Assembly (NCBI GenBank): GCA_000469685.2 | Contig: LS997563.1 | Coordinates: forward strand, 26,159,397 to 26,223,396 | Direction of reading: 5' to 3' | DNA: 64,000 nucleotides | From: Haemonchus contortus | Lineage: Eukaryota > Nematoda > Chromadorea > Rhabditida > Trichostrongylidae | In this document: piece by piece, positions 46,257 through 56,996 of the stretch | Numbering within the stretch: position 1 is the stretch's first letter | Layout: each line of letters begins with the position of its first letter | Program-made: the position numbers and the translations under genes | The notes under the pieces: model-generated | Database searches by the model: none | What the model was told of the DNA's origin: nothing | The model's input: the letters and a program-made list of their open reading frames with translations, nothing else

Positions 46257-46951
46257 CTGAACGATAATACGGACTTACACGTGGTCACTCTAACAGAAGT
46301 CAGTGGCCCGTGTTACATATTATTGAGTCGGTGTGGGAGGAAAGTCGAAAACGAAGGGAGCTTACAAAACTACAGGCGCCGATTCATGAATGTGACAGTG
46401 GAAGTGTCGATGTCACAACAGTCCTTAATGTAGGCTGAACAACTCGAAATTTCCAAGATTTTTTCAGTTGAGGGGTACAGCGAGTTTGAGGCTACTTAGG
46501 CGAGATTTTTCTCGGCTTCGTTCCTTTCTGGCACAGATTTCTAATACGAACACATAACTAAAGTCGTTTCCAGGTTTATCGGTGGTTAAGAGTCGGTTCT
46601 ATCATTTTTGTATCAATTCTTTCAATACTTTATCAAACGTGTAAGAGTCCACTTGCTCAGCATCATTCTCTCTATACTCGCAGGACTTCTCTCCGTCCCC
46701 ATACAGAATTGCTCCTTTCTAAGTGATCTTTATGTAAAGCTTTCCCCTTGGGTAGTGTAATCCTTCTAGGAGCCCTGATTTGCGTGTGCACGCGCCTGCG
46801 CAACTACAAGAATTTTGTTATTTTAGTGCTGCTATGCCACCGACGTCCATTTTTCTCATGCACTCGTGTGTCCTAATGACAATTGCTGAAAAAATGCGGC
46901 AAACGGCCTAACCGCACACGAACTCAATTATTAAAGCGTGTGAACTACTTA

Positions 46952-47417
46952 AAGGCACTGTTCACGAAAAAAATGGTTTCGGAGATCTGCACATGGTTTG
47001 AATTCGACGCCCCCTCTGATGCCATATGTGCAGGAATGAGGTCGGAAAACGGTCTGGATAGGGCACAATAAGGGCAGGAACAGTGGGGGACGGGAGGCCT
47101 CCGCCCCTCGCTAGGCTGACTACGAGTTCTAATTGTCCTTCACCACATTCGCATTGGAGCGATGTGTCTGCTTGGGTGTGTTGTCTGCTATTGCAGACAT
47201 TGCGTCGCCTTCGTGCACTCGCCCGAACACTCCCTTAACCGCCGTTCTTCCAATGTGAAACTCGTCCAACCCCCCTTTCCAGCTCTTTTTTGACCCTTTC
47301 TATTTCATTTTGTTCATCGTTTTTTGCGCTTTTTTCGTTGTTATCGCTTTATTCTAGAGTAGTTCTATGAATTCCCGTCAAAAAAGGGTACCCTAAATTT
47401 ATCGTGAACGGTGCCTT
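46952..47417. mobile_element. TA-flanked MITE, family AAGGCACAG, copy 5 with a different core
   Basis: TA|AAGGCACTGTTCACGAAAA left and TTATCGTGAACGGTGCCTT|TA right. Only the first and last about 100 bp resemble the other copies. The middle (GTGGGGGACGGGAGGCCTCC, TGGGTGTGTTGTCTGC) is unrelated to them. Confidence 0.87.
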
Positions 47418-47678
47418 TAAGCTACGATTCAGACGTCATCGTTTAACCAATGGAAGTTCGCTCCACTGCATCGTGTTACTATGGAAGGTAATAATCGAGT
47501 TTGCGGCTTATGAGCTGGAATGGTGCCAAGCAACCACAAGGTAAGGGAAAAAGGGCTCGAGAAAGATTGAGTCAGTAGAGAGTATCGATGCGCTTTTCGG
47601 TTTTTTATTACTTAAGGAGATTTGTTCGGTTTCAGTAGATCATCCAGTGGCTTCTGAAGATGGCCGAATAGGTGGGGC

Positions 47679-48258
47679 ATGATGGTCCACTCCCAGTGTT
47701 TCGGGATCGATGGCTGGGCCACGAGCGCAGTGAAGCAGAATACTAATGAGGTTAAGCAGCTTCGGGAGGCCAAAGTTTGTACTGAGGATGGTTGCGATAG
47801 CATAATGTGGCATAGAATAGGGCGCTCAGCAATATCATGCAAAGAGTGCTCGATTTTTATTTCTTCCGTAGCTGACTATTTCGCAAAGCAGCTGATCGCT
47901 GTAATTCTTATTCAAGGCTCAAGTGACTCGCAAACGCTCAATAGTTTCATGTTTCTCCATAGCCTGGAGCTCACCGTTTGCAGAGGGCAACCAAGTACCA
48001 ACCACAGATCGCAGGCGTAAGTAAAACAACCTCAAATGCATTCTAAGAGGGAGACGACGAACATGGTGATGAACATGTGGACGGAGAGTGACAGCATGAT
48101 TGCTTGCAACGGGCTCAGCTTCAATACTGGCTCTTCCGTCCTACAGGGTTGCAGTTAAGGGAACAGCAAAAATGGGAAATGGGGACGTTTCAGAGGGGGA
48201 GGGAGGGGGCGGGGAGGGGGGGGGGGGGGGTAGGCGGGTGATGAATGGACGAAGATGA
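47679..48258 (+). CDS. Two-exon gene end, possible GATA-like zinc finger and Gly-rich tail
   Basis: Exon 47679-48016 opens with ATG and ends at GGC|GTAAGTAAAA (phase 2). A 130-bp intron ends TTCCGTCCTACAG and joins in phase to 48147-48258 (TGA). The protein reads VKQNTNEVKQLREAKVCTED, GCDSIMWHRIGRSAISCKEC, a hydrophobic IAVILIQGS stretch, then VAVKGTAKMGNGDVSEGE and a poly-Gly run encoded by a 15-G tract. CxxxxC-x3-MW-x10-CxxC resembles a degenerate GATA-type finger (compare GATAD1-like CxxC...MW...CxxC), which is an inference. The ATG may not be the true start: a TTCGGTTTCAG acceptor lies at 47627. The minus strand is also open over part of exon 1. Confidence 0.45.
48216..48230 (+). repeat. 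Poly-G run (15 G) inside a predicted coding exon
   Basis: Part of a 40-bp G-rich tract (48192-48230) with several G runs, able in principle to form a G-quadruplex. Any change in length not divisible by three shifts the predicted C-terminus. Confidence 0.93.
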
Positions 48259-48328
48259 ACATCGCTTACATGCTGATCGGGTAAAGCGCCCCCCGTGAAT
48301 ATCAGGCTAGTCGTTTGTACCAGCGCCT

Positions 48329-48632
48329 TCACAGACATTTTTCCTCAATGATGTCGACTCCAAAAAATAACAGCTCCAGGATTACGGGTTCCCTTTTTGT
48401 AGTGAACGACTCAGTTACCGCTTCCTGGTAGAAAGATGCTTTTTTTACGGCAACTTCAGCATTGACGCAAATGAACTGAAAAGTGCTCTGCTCTAGACGA
48501 AACCATTAGGCACAGCAACGGCGGAAACTCCGCGGAATAAAAAGACCCAAGAGCCTGTGAAAACTGGACGCTTTGATCGATGACAGCTGTCCGTTGACCG
48601 AACATCTCAGTGACAAGGGAGCATGAACAGGT
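48329..48632 (-). CDS. Terminal exon (48475-48329) plus likely upstream exon, unrecognised
   Basis: The terminal exon has a GCACTTTTCAG acceptor, phase 0, 48 codons then TGA: FICVNAEVAVKKASFYQEAV, TESFTTKREPVILELLFFGV, DIIEEKCL. Upstream, a GCCTTCATTGTCAG acceptor opens LSTCSCSLVTEMFGQRTAV, DQSVQFSQALGSFYSAEFPP. It ends in phase at ATG|GTTTCG, but that leaves only 28 bp of intron, so the true donor is probably earlier. A third frame further up (GWQEVTENCSGQHQST, SENAGSLHCQISPPVHAPLS) also looks coding. It is convergent with the plus-strand gene ending at 48258. Family unknown. Confidence 0.47.
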
Positions 48633-48984
48633 GGAGAGATCTGACAATGAAGGCTCCCCGCATTTTCAGAAATGCTCAAATCAGCATCCGTGCTTTGATG
48701 CTGCCCCGAACAATTTTCTGTCACTTCTTGCCAACCGATATATGTAAAGGATGTCTCAAAAATATGGACGCTTGTTTATTGTAATGTATTTTCGGCTCTA
48801 AGCTGAGAATGACATAATATTTATATGCTCACAACATGTGCAACCAGATGCTGCGATCATATCTCAGAATATCCCTTAGGAACACGAACATAGGCCCAAA
48901 GTTTATTCTTGAACTCTCACATCTTGCGCGCAGATATCCTAACTCCCTCCATCCCCCCCCCCCAAATTTTTCCCAGCCGGTCTT

Positions 48985-49460
48985 CAATCCTGCCTTAGAG
49001 TACTCTAAACAGGGGTAGCAATTCGAAAGGTTCCCATTCTGATTAGGGACCACACAAAGATATTAGGTTGATTAGAATCTGATGAAGCATTATGGCCTAG
49101 CCTTGGTGCTAATGGTTGGGCATTTGACATCAGCCTCACTCTCGGACTCACGGAAATGGTCTCTGTGGGCTGGACTGTTACTAAAAACCCATGGGCCGAT
49201 CTGGAGAGGAAAATCATACGAAGATCTCAGTGCGTCCATCAGTATGTTGCTTAGGTAAAAGTTTTTGTCAATTTTCACTCCGAAACGAACGAAAACGAAT
49301 GACGATTTACCATTGCCCACGGTTTCTCAAGAATAATCAATTTACTGTCCTTCTAAAGAGTTTTCCGCAAAGGATAGCACTTTCTATGTTTCTAGCCAGA
49401 ACGTAATCGTCTTATCAGTTTAGGATTGGCTCTATCGGGAAGAATCGCTCGTCAACTAGT
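48985..49460 (-). pseudogene. Tc1/mariner-type transposase relic
   Basis: In family order on the minus strand: VDERFFPIEPILN, two stops, DDYVLARNIESAILCGKLF, then in another frame SFVFVRFGVKIDKNFYLSNI, LMDALRSSYDF, GPWVFSNSPAHR, and in a third frame SSDSNQPNIFVWSLI. These correspond to FSDEKxF, QNDRVxAxN, VKxxxxYLxxIL, WVFQQDxAPAH and SPDLNPLDxxVWS of Tc1/mariner DDE/D transposases. The Asp of the QQD motif is lost and the third acidic site is Asn, so it is dead. No terminal repeats were identified. Confidence 0.72.
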
Positions 49461-49953
49461 CAAAGAAAATGACCGGAGGATAGGGGTTTTCACTGAGAAG
49501 AGTCAGCAGCTTTCCGCATTTTCTAACCCGAAAGTGTCTGTTGAAATCGGAAATGAATTGGAATTGAATTGAAAGGATGAGAACGGCAATAAAGACTCTC
49601 CTTGACAATGTACAACTGAAGGCTTTGATAAGTCCAGCTTCGCTGTCATCCTTCCGACGGTTCACTTAAGTTCAAGATCTTCGCGTACGGTATAAGTCCT
49701 ACCATCAAAAACATTAGCCGCCTCTCGACCCCTTCCGGCTTTGCCGATCTTTGCACGATGCCCTACTCATCCCTTACATGCGAATGATTGCGAGCCGCCT
49801 TAAATATGCAAACCTTCACCATCTCAAAATATTGGGCTTTCAGTCTAATAACGATGCAGACTGCAATGGAACTCACTTGTGCAACTAACTATTTTCGAAT
49901 AAATTGCTATCGATAGAACTAATTTATCCCTAACAGTTTTGGAATTTTTACGC

Positions 49954-50357
49954 CTACAGTTTTAGTACACAAGGAACACCCTGCGCGTTGGAAGAAAGTA
50001 TGCAGTTATGACATAGGAAGGTGATCAGTGAGACATAAATTTTGAAACATATCAACAATGAAAACGAAGAAGGGACGAAAGCAGTTCTTACTTGGAGTTC
50101 ACAGCCAGTGTGGTGTATCCGAAGATGTCGCGAGGTGGACAGGTAGAAGAGCACTTGGCTTTTACTCGGCACAATAAACGATTTCTTCCTGAAGGTGTTC
50201 ACAATCTCGTCTTCTATATCAGTGTCGTCTTGTTCACGAGAGGAGCACGGCTGAAAAATGGTCGTATCAAGGTGGCCACCCAGTTCCTTCGATGAACTTC
50301 TGACGCAGAATCATTCACCAAACATAGAGGAATGAGAAGGAGATTTGTTCTTGCCAT
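49954..50357 (-). CDS. Complete three-exon gene for a 74-aa secreted peptide, unrecognised
   Basis: Exon 1 (50357-50319) encodes a signal-peptide-like MARTNLLLIPLCL and ends TTG|GTGAAT. A 68-bp intron ends CCATTTTTCAG. Exon 2 (50250-50092, 53 codons) reads PCSSREQDDTDIEDEIVNTF, RKKSFIVPSKSQVLFYLSTS, RHLRIHHTGCELQ and ends CAA|GTAAGAAC. A 111-bp intron ends TTCCAACGCGCAG. Exon 3 (49980-49954) reads GVPCVLKL then TAG. All junctions are phase 0. The predicted protein is 74 residues with cysteines at about 12, 15, 63 and 70, an acidic patch (DDTDIEDE) and a basic middle. A TATTTAG acceptor about 30 bp before the ATG could be the trans-splice site. No known family recognised. Confidence 0.62.
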
Positions 50358-51531
50358 CTCCTTCTTTCTCATTTAGTTCAACCCGCTAAATATGGGCTTC
50401 GCCTAACAACCCCTATTTGGAATAAACAAGATCGAATGGCTTTTTTACTCATCTTTAGTTATGTTGGCTTACTTGTTATTATGATGCGAAGATATGCTAG
50501 GTCGGAAGTGAGTCAGGAAAGACAAAACGGGGATCAGAGTCTGCCGCAAAAAAGCAAACAGAGAACGGCGCTCATTTTGAGGTTTTGCACTCGGTTACGT
50601 CAGAAAGATATCCACTGCACTTTTTCTGTTTCAAAGTGGCTCGGAGTTTTTGAAGTAGCTCTTTATTCATAATATCGCATTTCAGAAGTAGTTTCCCCTT
50701 CTCAATTTTCTGCGTTTGCTAGCGAGTAGGCGGCTGATTGCTCGCGGTTCATATGAAAAACATTTAATATATGAGAAAAGAATGCAATGCAGAATCATCG
50801 TAATAGGTGCATTGGACAGAAAACGAGAGGAAACACTTAAGAACACAGCGAGTGTGTATACCAAGGCTTCTGGAGTGATTTATATATGATGGGTGACTGC
50901 TGTCACCTCGGCAGTTAGTCCAGAGATTCAAGAAATCTGTATGGAGTCAAGAATGGTACGTCTGACACTGAATAACAACACAATCCCCACCACAACTTAA
51001 CGTAGAGTTTGCCCGAATGAAATTATTTCTTTTGTCTACGATACCTCAGGTTCTAATGTGAACTTTGAAGACTGAAGTCATGGGTACAACTTTGGCAATT
51101 TCCTAGTTTCTCACTCGTGCACAGCCCATCTCCATTCAACCCCTACATTTTTCCCTCTTGCTTGGCCTTCGATGAAAAGTCGATAAGCATGTGCCACGTT
51201 TTTAACTACTACATACAGACTGCATTATGTATAATTGTTATTTATGCACAAGACATACTTGTATAATGGAACTGCTTTCGACAACACCCGTGTGCTCGTT
51301 GAGTGTCTCACAGTATTCCGTCGGTGGTGGTGGGAACGTTTCACTCGGCGTTTCTCTGAATCTGAACATTTATGTATCACTACAAAATAGCAGAATGACA
51401 CAGATAATTACTGCAACTGTTTAGTGGAACCCTTATTGGGAACTATCTGAACAACAGACGGCGCACCACTTCATTTCAACTTCCGTAATGCTTGCGAACG
51501 CAAAGGCACTTTACCAGTGCTGAAAAACTAG

Positions 51532-52120
51532 CGCATCAATCCAAGGTTTCTCAGCCTTCTGAACGATAGAAACAAATGCTCGTTATTTGAGAGTAAAATC
51601 GTAGCGACTTTATGGGGTATGCATCTCTGGCGATTTCACAACAACCGGGAATACTGACGTTGTCATATCGAAGAAAGTCTTCTGATAAGAGGTGGTAAAG
51701 CATTCGAACCAGCACTATCTTTGGATTTAGCTACTGGATTCACTTTAACTTACAACTCGAATTTTTCCTCCGAATAAGTTTCCCATGCTTCTTAGATGTG
51801 TATGGTGTCAGTCACGCCCTTGTCTACCGCGAATTCTACACAGCAGAGGGAGGGAGGCCCGTTTCCTTTCATGGAAGGTTCTCAGCAATGCATGATTCCC
51901 TTGTCTCTCACTTGTTCAGTCACCATAATTCACCAGCGATGGGTGGATTTCTCTATGATAATTATGCTAATACTGGCCTGAGAAATGCTCAAAACAATGG
52001 CTACTGCATCACGCGTGAGTCATAGATCGCTTCAGCGGACCAGGAAAAATTGTCAATACAAGGCCAAATGAGTTAAAATAAATGCACGAACACAGCATAT
52101 TTCTACCAGGATCCATTTGA
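51532..52120 (+). CDS. Three-exon gene end, unrecognised, strongly protein-like
   Basis: Exon 51532-51616 (phase 0 to 1, donor TGGG|GTATGC), intron 179 bp, exon 51796-52014 (acceptor TGCTTCTTAG, donor ACGC|GTGAGTCA, phase 1 to 1), intron 95 bp ending ATTTCTACCAG, and last exon 52110-52120 with a stop after two residues. The reading is RINPRFLSLLNDRNKCSLFE, SKIVATLWDVYGVSHALVYR, EFYTAEGGRPVSFHGRFSAM, HDSLVSHLFSHHNSPAMGGF, LYDNYANTGLRNAQNNGYCI. It is His/Tyr/Phe-rich without obvious membrane segments. Upstream exons (possibly near 51227-51330) were not resolved. No family recognised. Confidence 0.55.
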
Positions 52121-52236
52121 GAGAATCCCTGCTCTGTGACTGGCAGGTCTCCCATGAACTACGCCTGCACTAACAGTGAAAAACACTCCTTCCCTCGAAA
52201 GAGCTTCAGAGTAAAAGCTCGTCAAGTGTCCGGGAA

Positions 52237-52389
52237 TTATTCAGCTAATATTCCTGACATTACAGCATCAAGTTTCATTAGATTCAAAACAGAATCAATC
52301 TTTGAGCAGGTCAAAATGAATTCGGGCTGGCTCTGTTTATTTTGGGACTTGTTGGCAGTTGCTGAGCCTGAGGCAACGGGCGCTATAAA
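52237..52389 (-). CDS. Candidate terminal exon, unrecognised
   Basis: TTTTTTGCAACAG acceptor, phase 0, 50 codons to TAA: FIAPVASGSATANKSQNKQS, QPEFILTCSKIDSVLNLMKL, DAVMSGILAE. Natural composition. The opposite strand (52136-52438) is also open and partly protein-like, so the strand is not certain. A 117-codon minus frame upstream (53091-52738) is very basic and may be unrelated. Confidence 0.38.
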   Translation of the reverse strand, partial: FIAPVASGSATANKSQNKQSQPEFILTCSKIDSVLNLMKLDAVMSGILAE

Positions 52390-53243
52390 CTGTTGCAAAA
52401 AAAACTGTTGGAAAGACAAATTTCCATCATTTCTCTGATCGTCGTGATTGATATATAGCTTTTGCTATCTACCCTTTGGGACAAAAATAGGTAAAGCTCT
52501 AATCAAGTCGTCATTTCGAATATTCGCTCGTCAGAAACAGACATTATCTTTGATCCTCAGTGGGTTCTTATGTACCTCAAGGAAGCGTTTTCTCGAACTT
52601 CTCTAGCTCTAGCAACTTTCATCACTCCAGCGTAAAGCGGAGCTGTATGAGACAGAGTTTAGCTTTCGCTGTTGGCATCAACATCATGCCCTTACAAAGT
52701 TCGAGTAATAACCCAAAGGTAAGCTACGAAGGATATTTTAAATCTGCTGAATAGGCGACTTGGGACTGCGATATGCCCCTTGGAAGAAAGGAACTTTCCA
52801 GCCACCCAGATTTGGAGCACTGAAAATGTTGCAAGCTGAGAGAAGTCCATTAAAATGATTTTTTTTTTCTGAAAGGTGTTTTGCCCGTTTATGAGATACA
52901 ATATCATTGAACATTATATTAGCCAAAATTGACAGCCTCACTTTTGACTTTAGTAAGATCCTCAAAGTCGTCATAGAGCGAATTAGCTTGGCGAGTGGCT
53001 TACTTTTATGTAGAACCCACTGGGGATGTAATTTTCTCCTTTTACTGCTTCCAAGGAGCGCGAAGGGCGTGATGAAGGCTTTCCCAGACATAACACTCTA
53101 CCATCATGTGGGAAGTGCAGATTTTTTCAATAGGAGCGTGGAATGGGAGAGCTCCGTTTTGGAAACTAGTGCAATTAGGGTTCATTAGTAATTCGGAGAA
53201 GACGCAGCGCCCGCATTCAATCATTATGCCCGTCCACAAGTCA

Positions 53244-54112
53244 TCATCGATTTATGTGGACAGATTTCAGCTCCCAGGGGATTCGAAACCACGCTACTCG
53301 CTGATTGACACTGCACTTCAGGGAAGGGGAGAAAGGCACGGTGACGAGGTTTCTTACGTCGTTGCCAGAAACAGAATGAAAACTGATACCTGCGGGAATA
53401 GATGTAGTGAGCGCCGCCGTTCGCAGCTTGTGTAGGCATCGCTGGCGTTGTCGCCATCGGCACCACATCACCATTCATGCCTTCAGACGATGTGGAAGGA
53501 GCCATCAGAGGTCGCCTGAAAATGCTGCTCTCATGTGTACCTATTCGAGCGTAACAAGAAGTACTGCAACGTTTACAAGGGGGAACTTTTAAGGCTTTAA
53601 TGGAACTGAGCATAACAATCATCAGGGAGTGTTCTTTTCGAAGGGTTCCTTATGATTTCCTAAGCAAAGGAAGTATGCTTGAACGAGTTAGGCATCTCGG
53701 AGCAAATGGAAGACAATGAAAAACAGCCTTTCGTCATGGTCAACATAGGGAAAAATTACTTACTCCTTTGATAAAATGGAGTAGTAAAGGTGGTTGTCAA
53801 GGAGAATTCCCTGTCACTATGTAGGAGCATTTTACGGGAGCTATAAATTGCTTCAGTGAAAATTCTACCAAAATCATTTATGAAGTAAAAAGATGACAAA
53901 GTGCTGGTAGATCCGAAGAAATCACGAAAAGAGTATTTCAGAATTCCTTTGTTTGTAAAGGAAGGCTGAGCACAAGTTTCCATCAACGAGAAATTACTTT
54001 TCAGAGCCTTCAAACAAGCCTTCGGCCGTGTTACTGATACAGGTAATTACTTACTCGCCATCATAGGAAGCCTGTTTTTCGAGCTTCCCCGTTTACAAAG
54101 ATTATCACTGAA
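53244..54112 (-). CDS. Multi-exon gene end, Ala/Thr/Pro/Met-rich, unrecognised
   Basis: Firm exons are 54112-54055 (acceptor ATATTTTCAG, donor GCGA|GTAAGT, phase 0 to 1) and 53515-53390 (acceptor GCATTTTCAG, donor CGCAG|GTATCAG, phase 2 to 2). The last exon 53310-53244 follows a 79-bp intron and ends in TGA. A small bridging exon near 53960-53920 (FLYKQRNSEILF, phase 1 to 2) would make the phases consistent but has a weak donor. The central exon reads RPLMAPSTSSEGMNGDVVPM, ATTPAMPTQAANGGAHYIYS, a low-complexity linker-like segment; the last is VNQRVAWFRIPWELKSVHIN. The last exon contains GGTTTCGAATCCC, which mimics a tRNA box B and may be a SINE scrap. Confidence 0.4.
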
Positions 54113-54171
54113 CTGAAAATATGCTAGAGCAGTGAGTAAATAATTGTCATTCAGAAAAACAACAATTCAAC

Positions 54172-54217
54172 AACTGTTAGGTTCCATATATTCGAACTGT
54201 TAGGTTCCAAATATTCG
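54172..54217. repeat. Tandem duplication, two 23-bp units
   Basis: AACTGTTAGGTTCCATATATTCG is followed at once by the same unit with one change (AAATATTCG). Confidence 0.9.
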
Positions 54218-54969
54218 GAGCTACTGGAAGGAATCGTGCAAAAGGATCGCATAAGAGCAAAGTTCTGACTGTGCAGTTCCTCTAGTGAAGGAAGGTTGCT
54301 AATTGACACTAATCAACACTGCCACAAGTGGTCAAGAGTGATTTCCCGCTGCCCAAAAACTCGTCAGGCCTAAGTGAGTCCAGTTAGACAGATAGAAACA
54401 AATTGAATCGGAATAACCGTGCAAGTACGATGTGAATGCGTTTCAAGTTATTTTAGAGGCCTAATAGGCAATAATACGGGCTGTGCCTCTCATTTTCGAC
54501 GAAATTAAAGAACGATAGATAAGCGTTCCTCTCAATGAAGCGGATAGCACACGCGCTCATTCGAAATTGTCTTGAAGGGGATAACACTGGAATTTGAGTC
54601 GCAAATTCGAAAACTACTATTTCTTCTGCCTCTGTAAACTTCCTGTGGTGTCTTCTGAAAGCTGTAGGGGCTACAGGACACTGACTGGCGTTGACCATGT
54701 TACGTCTGAAAGAATTTTGACCTCATACCACTTTTTGTATGAAATCGCACGCAAACTCTAGGCTAATCGTTGTGAGGCCCCCTATTGTTCGGAGCTGTTC
54801 ATGGCCCATAGTAGTAGTACCTTCTAGTGCTGAATTAAACATATCCTTCATGATTTATGGTTAACCTGAAGTAAGTAAGCGGAGGCCTGCATATATGGGA
54901 AGAAATATTTTGAAAAAGAGCTAAGATTCTGAAACTATTTTCCGCCATTCATGGCTACTTTCACATCTG

Positions 54970-55310
54970 CTATGCCTCCAGGAATCCGATTGTCCCGAGC
55001 TTGAAGATCTTGATCTTCAAAGTGACATTTGAATCAGCCAGTAACCCAGGACAACCAATGTGAAGTCTTACTATTCTGGCTGCTCTCAATCGCTGATTGT
55101 AGTGGTATCTCTCAGTATCAACCGTAAGCGCCACGATTACGGTCATGGTGATGTTCATGTTGACGTTTCCCACGCTCTCCAACTTTCGGTAGGTAAAGGA
55201 CGGACTGGAGTGATGGAGAAGGCTCAATAAGTATCTTCTTTGTTCCATACAGTCATGGCTTGGGAGAGAGCAGTACATTTCCCTACTGTAACGGTCCCAC
55301 CCGGTACCGT
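54970..55310 (-). CDS. Long terminal exon candidate, 112 aa, frame not settled
   Basis: After a GTTGTTCAG acceptor (phase 1) the frame is open for 112 codons to TAG: GTGWDRYSREMYCSLPSHDC, MEQRRYLLSLLHHSSPSFTY, KLESVGNVNMNITMTVIVAL, TVDTERYHYNQRLRAARIVR, CPGLLADSNVTLKIKIFKLG. Immediately upstream, two other minus frames also look coding: ARALWQQAIHQFPEHCKTQP...HQMKYLANVYYGSRG (about 55560-55380) and DGLPRSALQEFFEEPDKVVQ (to about 55230). A single gene with an unrecognised intron or a frameshift is likely. Family unknown. Confidence 0.35.
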
Positions 55311-56740
55311 CTGAACAACTTTATCGGGCTCTTCAAAGAACTCTTGAAGGGCGCTACGTGGCAGGCCGTCCACGGCTGCCATAGTAGACATTTGCCAAGT
55401 ATTTCATTTGATGATCAATAACCGCCTGCTGCTGGGGGATATTCGGGTGGCCACCACGCGCAATGAGAGGTTGTGTTTTGCAATGCTCCGGGAACTGGTG
55501 TATGGCCTGCTGCCATAATGCCCTGGCAAGCATCTGGTGGCCGCCACCACCTTGTTCAGGTCACCTTCATGTCAGTGTCGGATCTTTGATTGTTAACGGA
55601 ATTCTTGCTCAACAAAACCTAGGAGACTACACAACAGGCTCGATTTCTCATTGCTATTCGAGAGGGCGCACAGAGGAAATTCGATGCCATCACCGAAAGA
55701 AACTGCCTTCGTTGACTCCCTAGGCGTTTATCGACCAAAGTAGTCTGCAATAAGTATGACATTCACGGCTGAATAGCAGTCTGATTTGCTTTTTTCAAGA
55801 GTAATGTAGATGTTAACAATGTGAGATCAATAATTTTGCATGAATTGCTGGTTACTTGGAAAAAGCAAATCGGATCTTTCAAAAAACAAATCTGCCGTCC
55901 GTAAACACACTGCATTGACATGCTAGGATTTCATGAGAAAAGAATGTTAAGCGGCATGAAAGAAATTTTTGTTCTGTCAACTCATCAGGAAGGTTGGTGA
56001 GCTGCAAATTCACCCGAAATTGAATTGCTGGAATGCTGGCGATAGACAAGCACACCAGCGTAGGATACTGAGGCGTAACGGAATATTGCGGGAATTCGAA
56101 ATTTTGCGGTCGGAATGTCAATTGTTCGAAGTATTACTGAGCAAAAAGAATGTTGATGTGAAGAGTTGACACAGTAACCGATGAAGTTCTGACATGAGGA
56201 GAAGATACTCATATTTTGGAACTTAGGAACTGATTGATGAGGTCTCAAAGCAGAACAAACTGAGCGGCCTGTTCTCCATTCGTAAACAGGTGGGACGAGT
56301 AGTTCCGTGGAACATGGGCTAGGATGCGCCGGTGTAAAGTAAATTACATTCACGCGACTCTAATCAAAGGGGTTTCCGCCACTGATCCTATGAGACATGC
56401 TTGGAAAATTGGAAGGGACTGGTTGGATTTATTCCAAAGTTCTATTGCCAGGTTATCCAGCAACTATCACACTGGGTAAATGATAATTTGAAGACATGAA
56501 AGTTATCGAATACAACCGCTTAGGCTTAGCTGATAACAAAAGAGTAAGCTTATGAAGTTTCATAAAAATTATAGAGACAAATTGTGAAAACCGAAGTTCA
56601 TGAAAAGTAGATGGAAAGTTCCGGTAGTGGAGCCTGATAAGCCCGTACCAGATTTGATATCTGTTACTAAATAACCGCCTTCTATTTCCAAAACAGCACC
56701 TTTTCTCACTGTCGTACACTTTCAGGACACATTGTGAGAA

Positions 56741-56757
56741 CCCCCCCCCCCCCCCCC
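56741..56757 (+). repeat. Poly-C run (17 C)
   Basis: Homopolymer followed by TACTATCCCTACTATG. No exon adjoins it. Confidence 0.95.
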
Positions 56758-56996
56758 TACTATCCCTACTATGCTATCATTTAATGGAATCTCTCTTCAG
56801 ATAATACTTCCGGGATTCGACTGCCATTGCTCCAGGGGCCTGCCGGAATATACGCAGCCGTTAAGCCACACATCATAAGTTAGCAGTTGAAAATATCATC
56901 CAACACATTAAAATCTCTACAAAATATTTAGTCTAGTTTAGTGGCACAGCCTGACAATTGATTTCTATCCTTTGTTTTGGAATTGCTATTGCTCAG

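Noticed and set aside
47612..48338. A minus-strand three-exon model (MSVKALVQTTSLIF start, 48338) that also joins in phase
   Set aside because: Its middle exon is Arg/Leu/His-rich and overlaps the more natural plus-strand exon with a GTAAGT donor, and its first exon overlaps the stop of the better minus-strand terminal exon. It shows that phase agreement alone is weak evidence.
53280..53310. Pol III box B-like GGTTTCGAATCCC as another SINE
   Set aside because: No box A or SINE body is found beside it; possibly a scrap, and it lies in a candidate exon.
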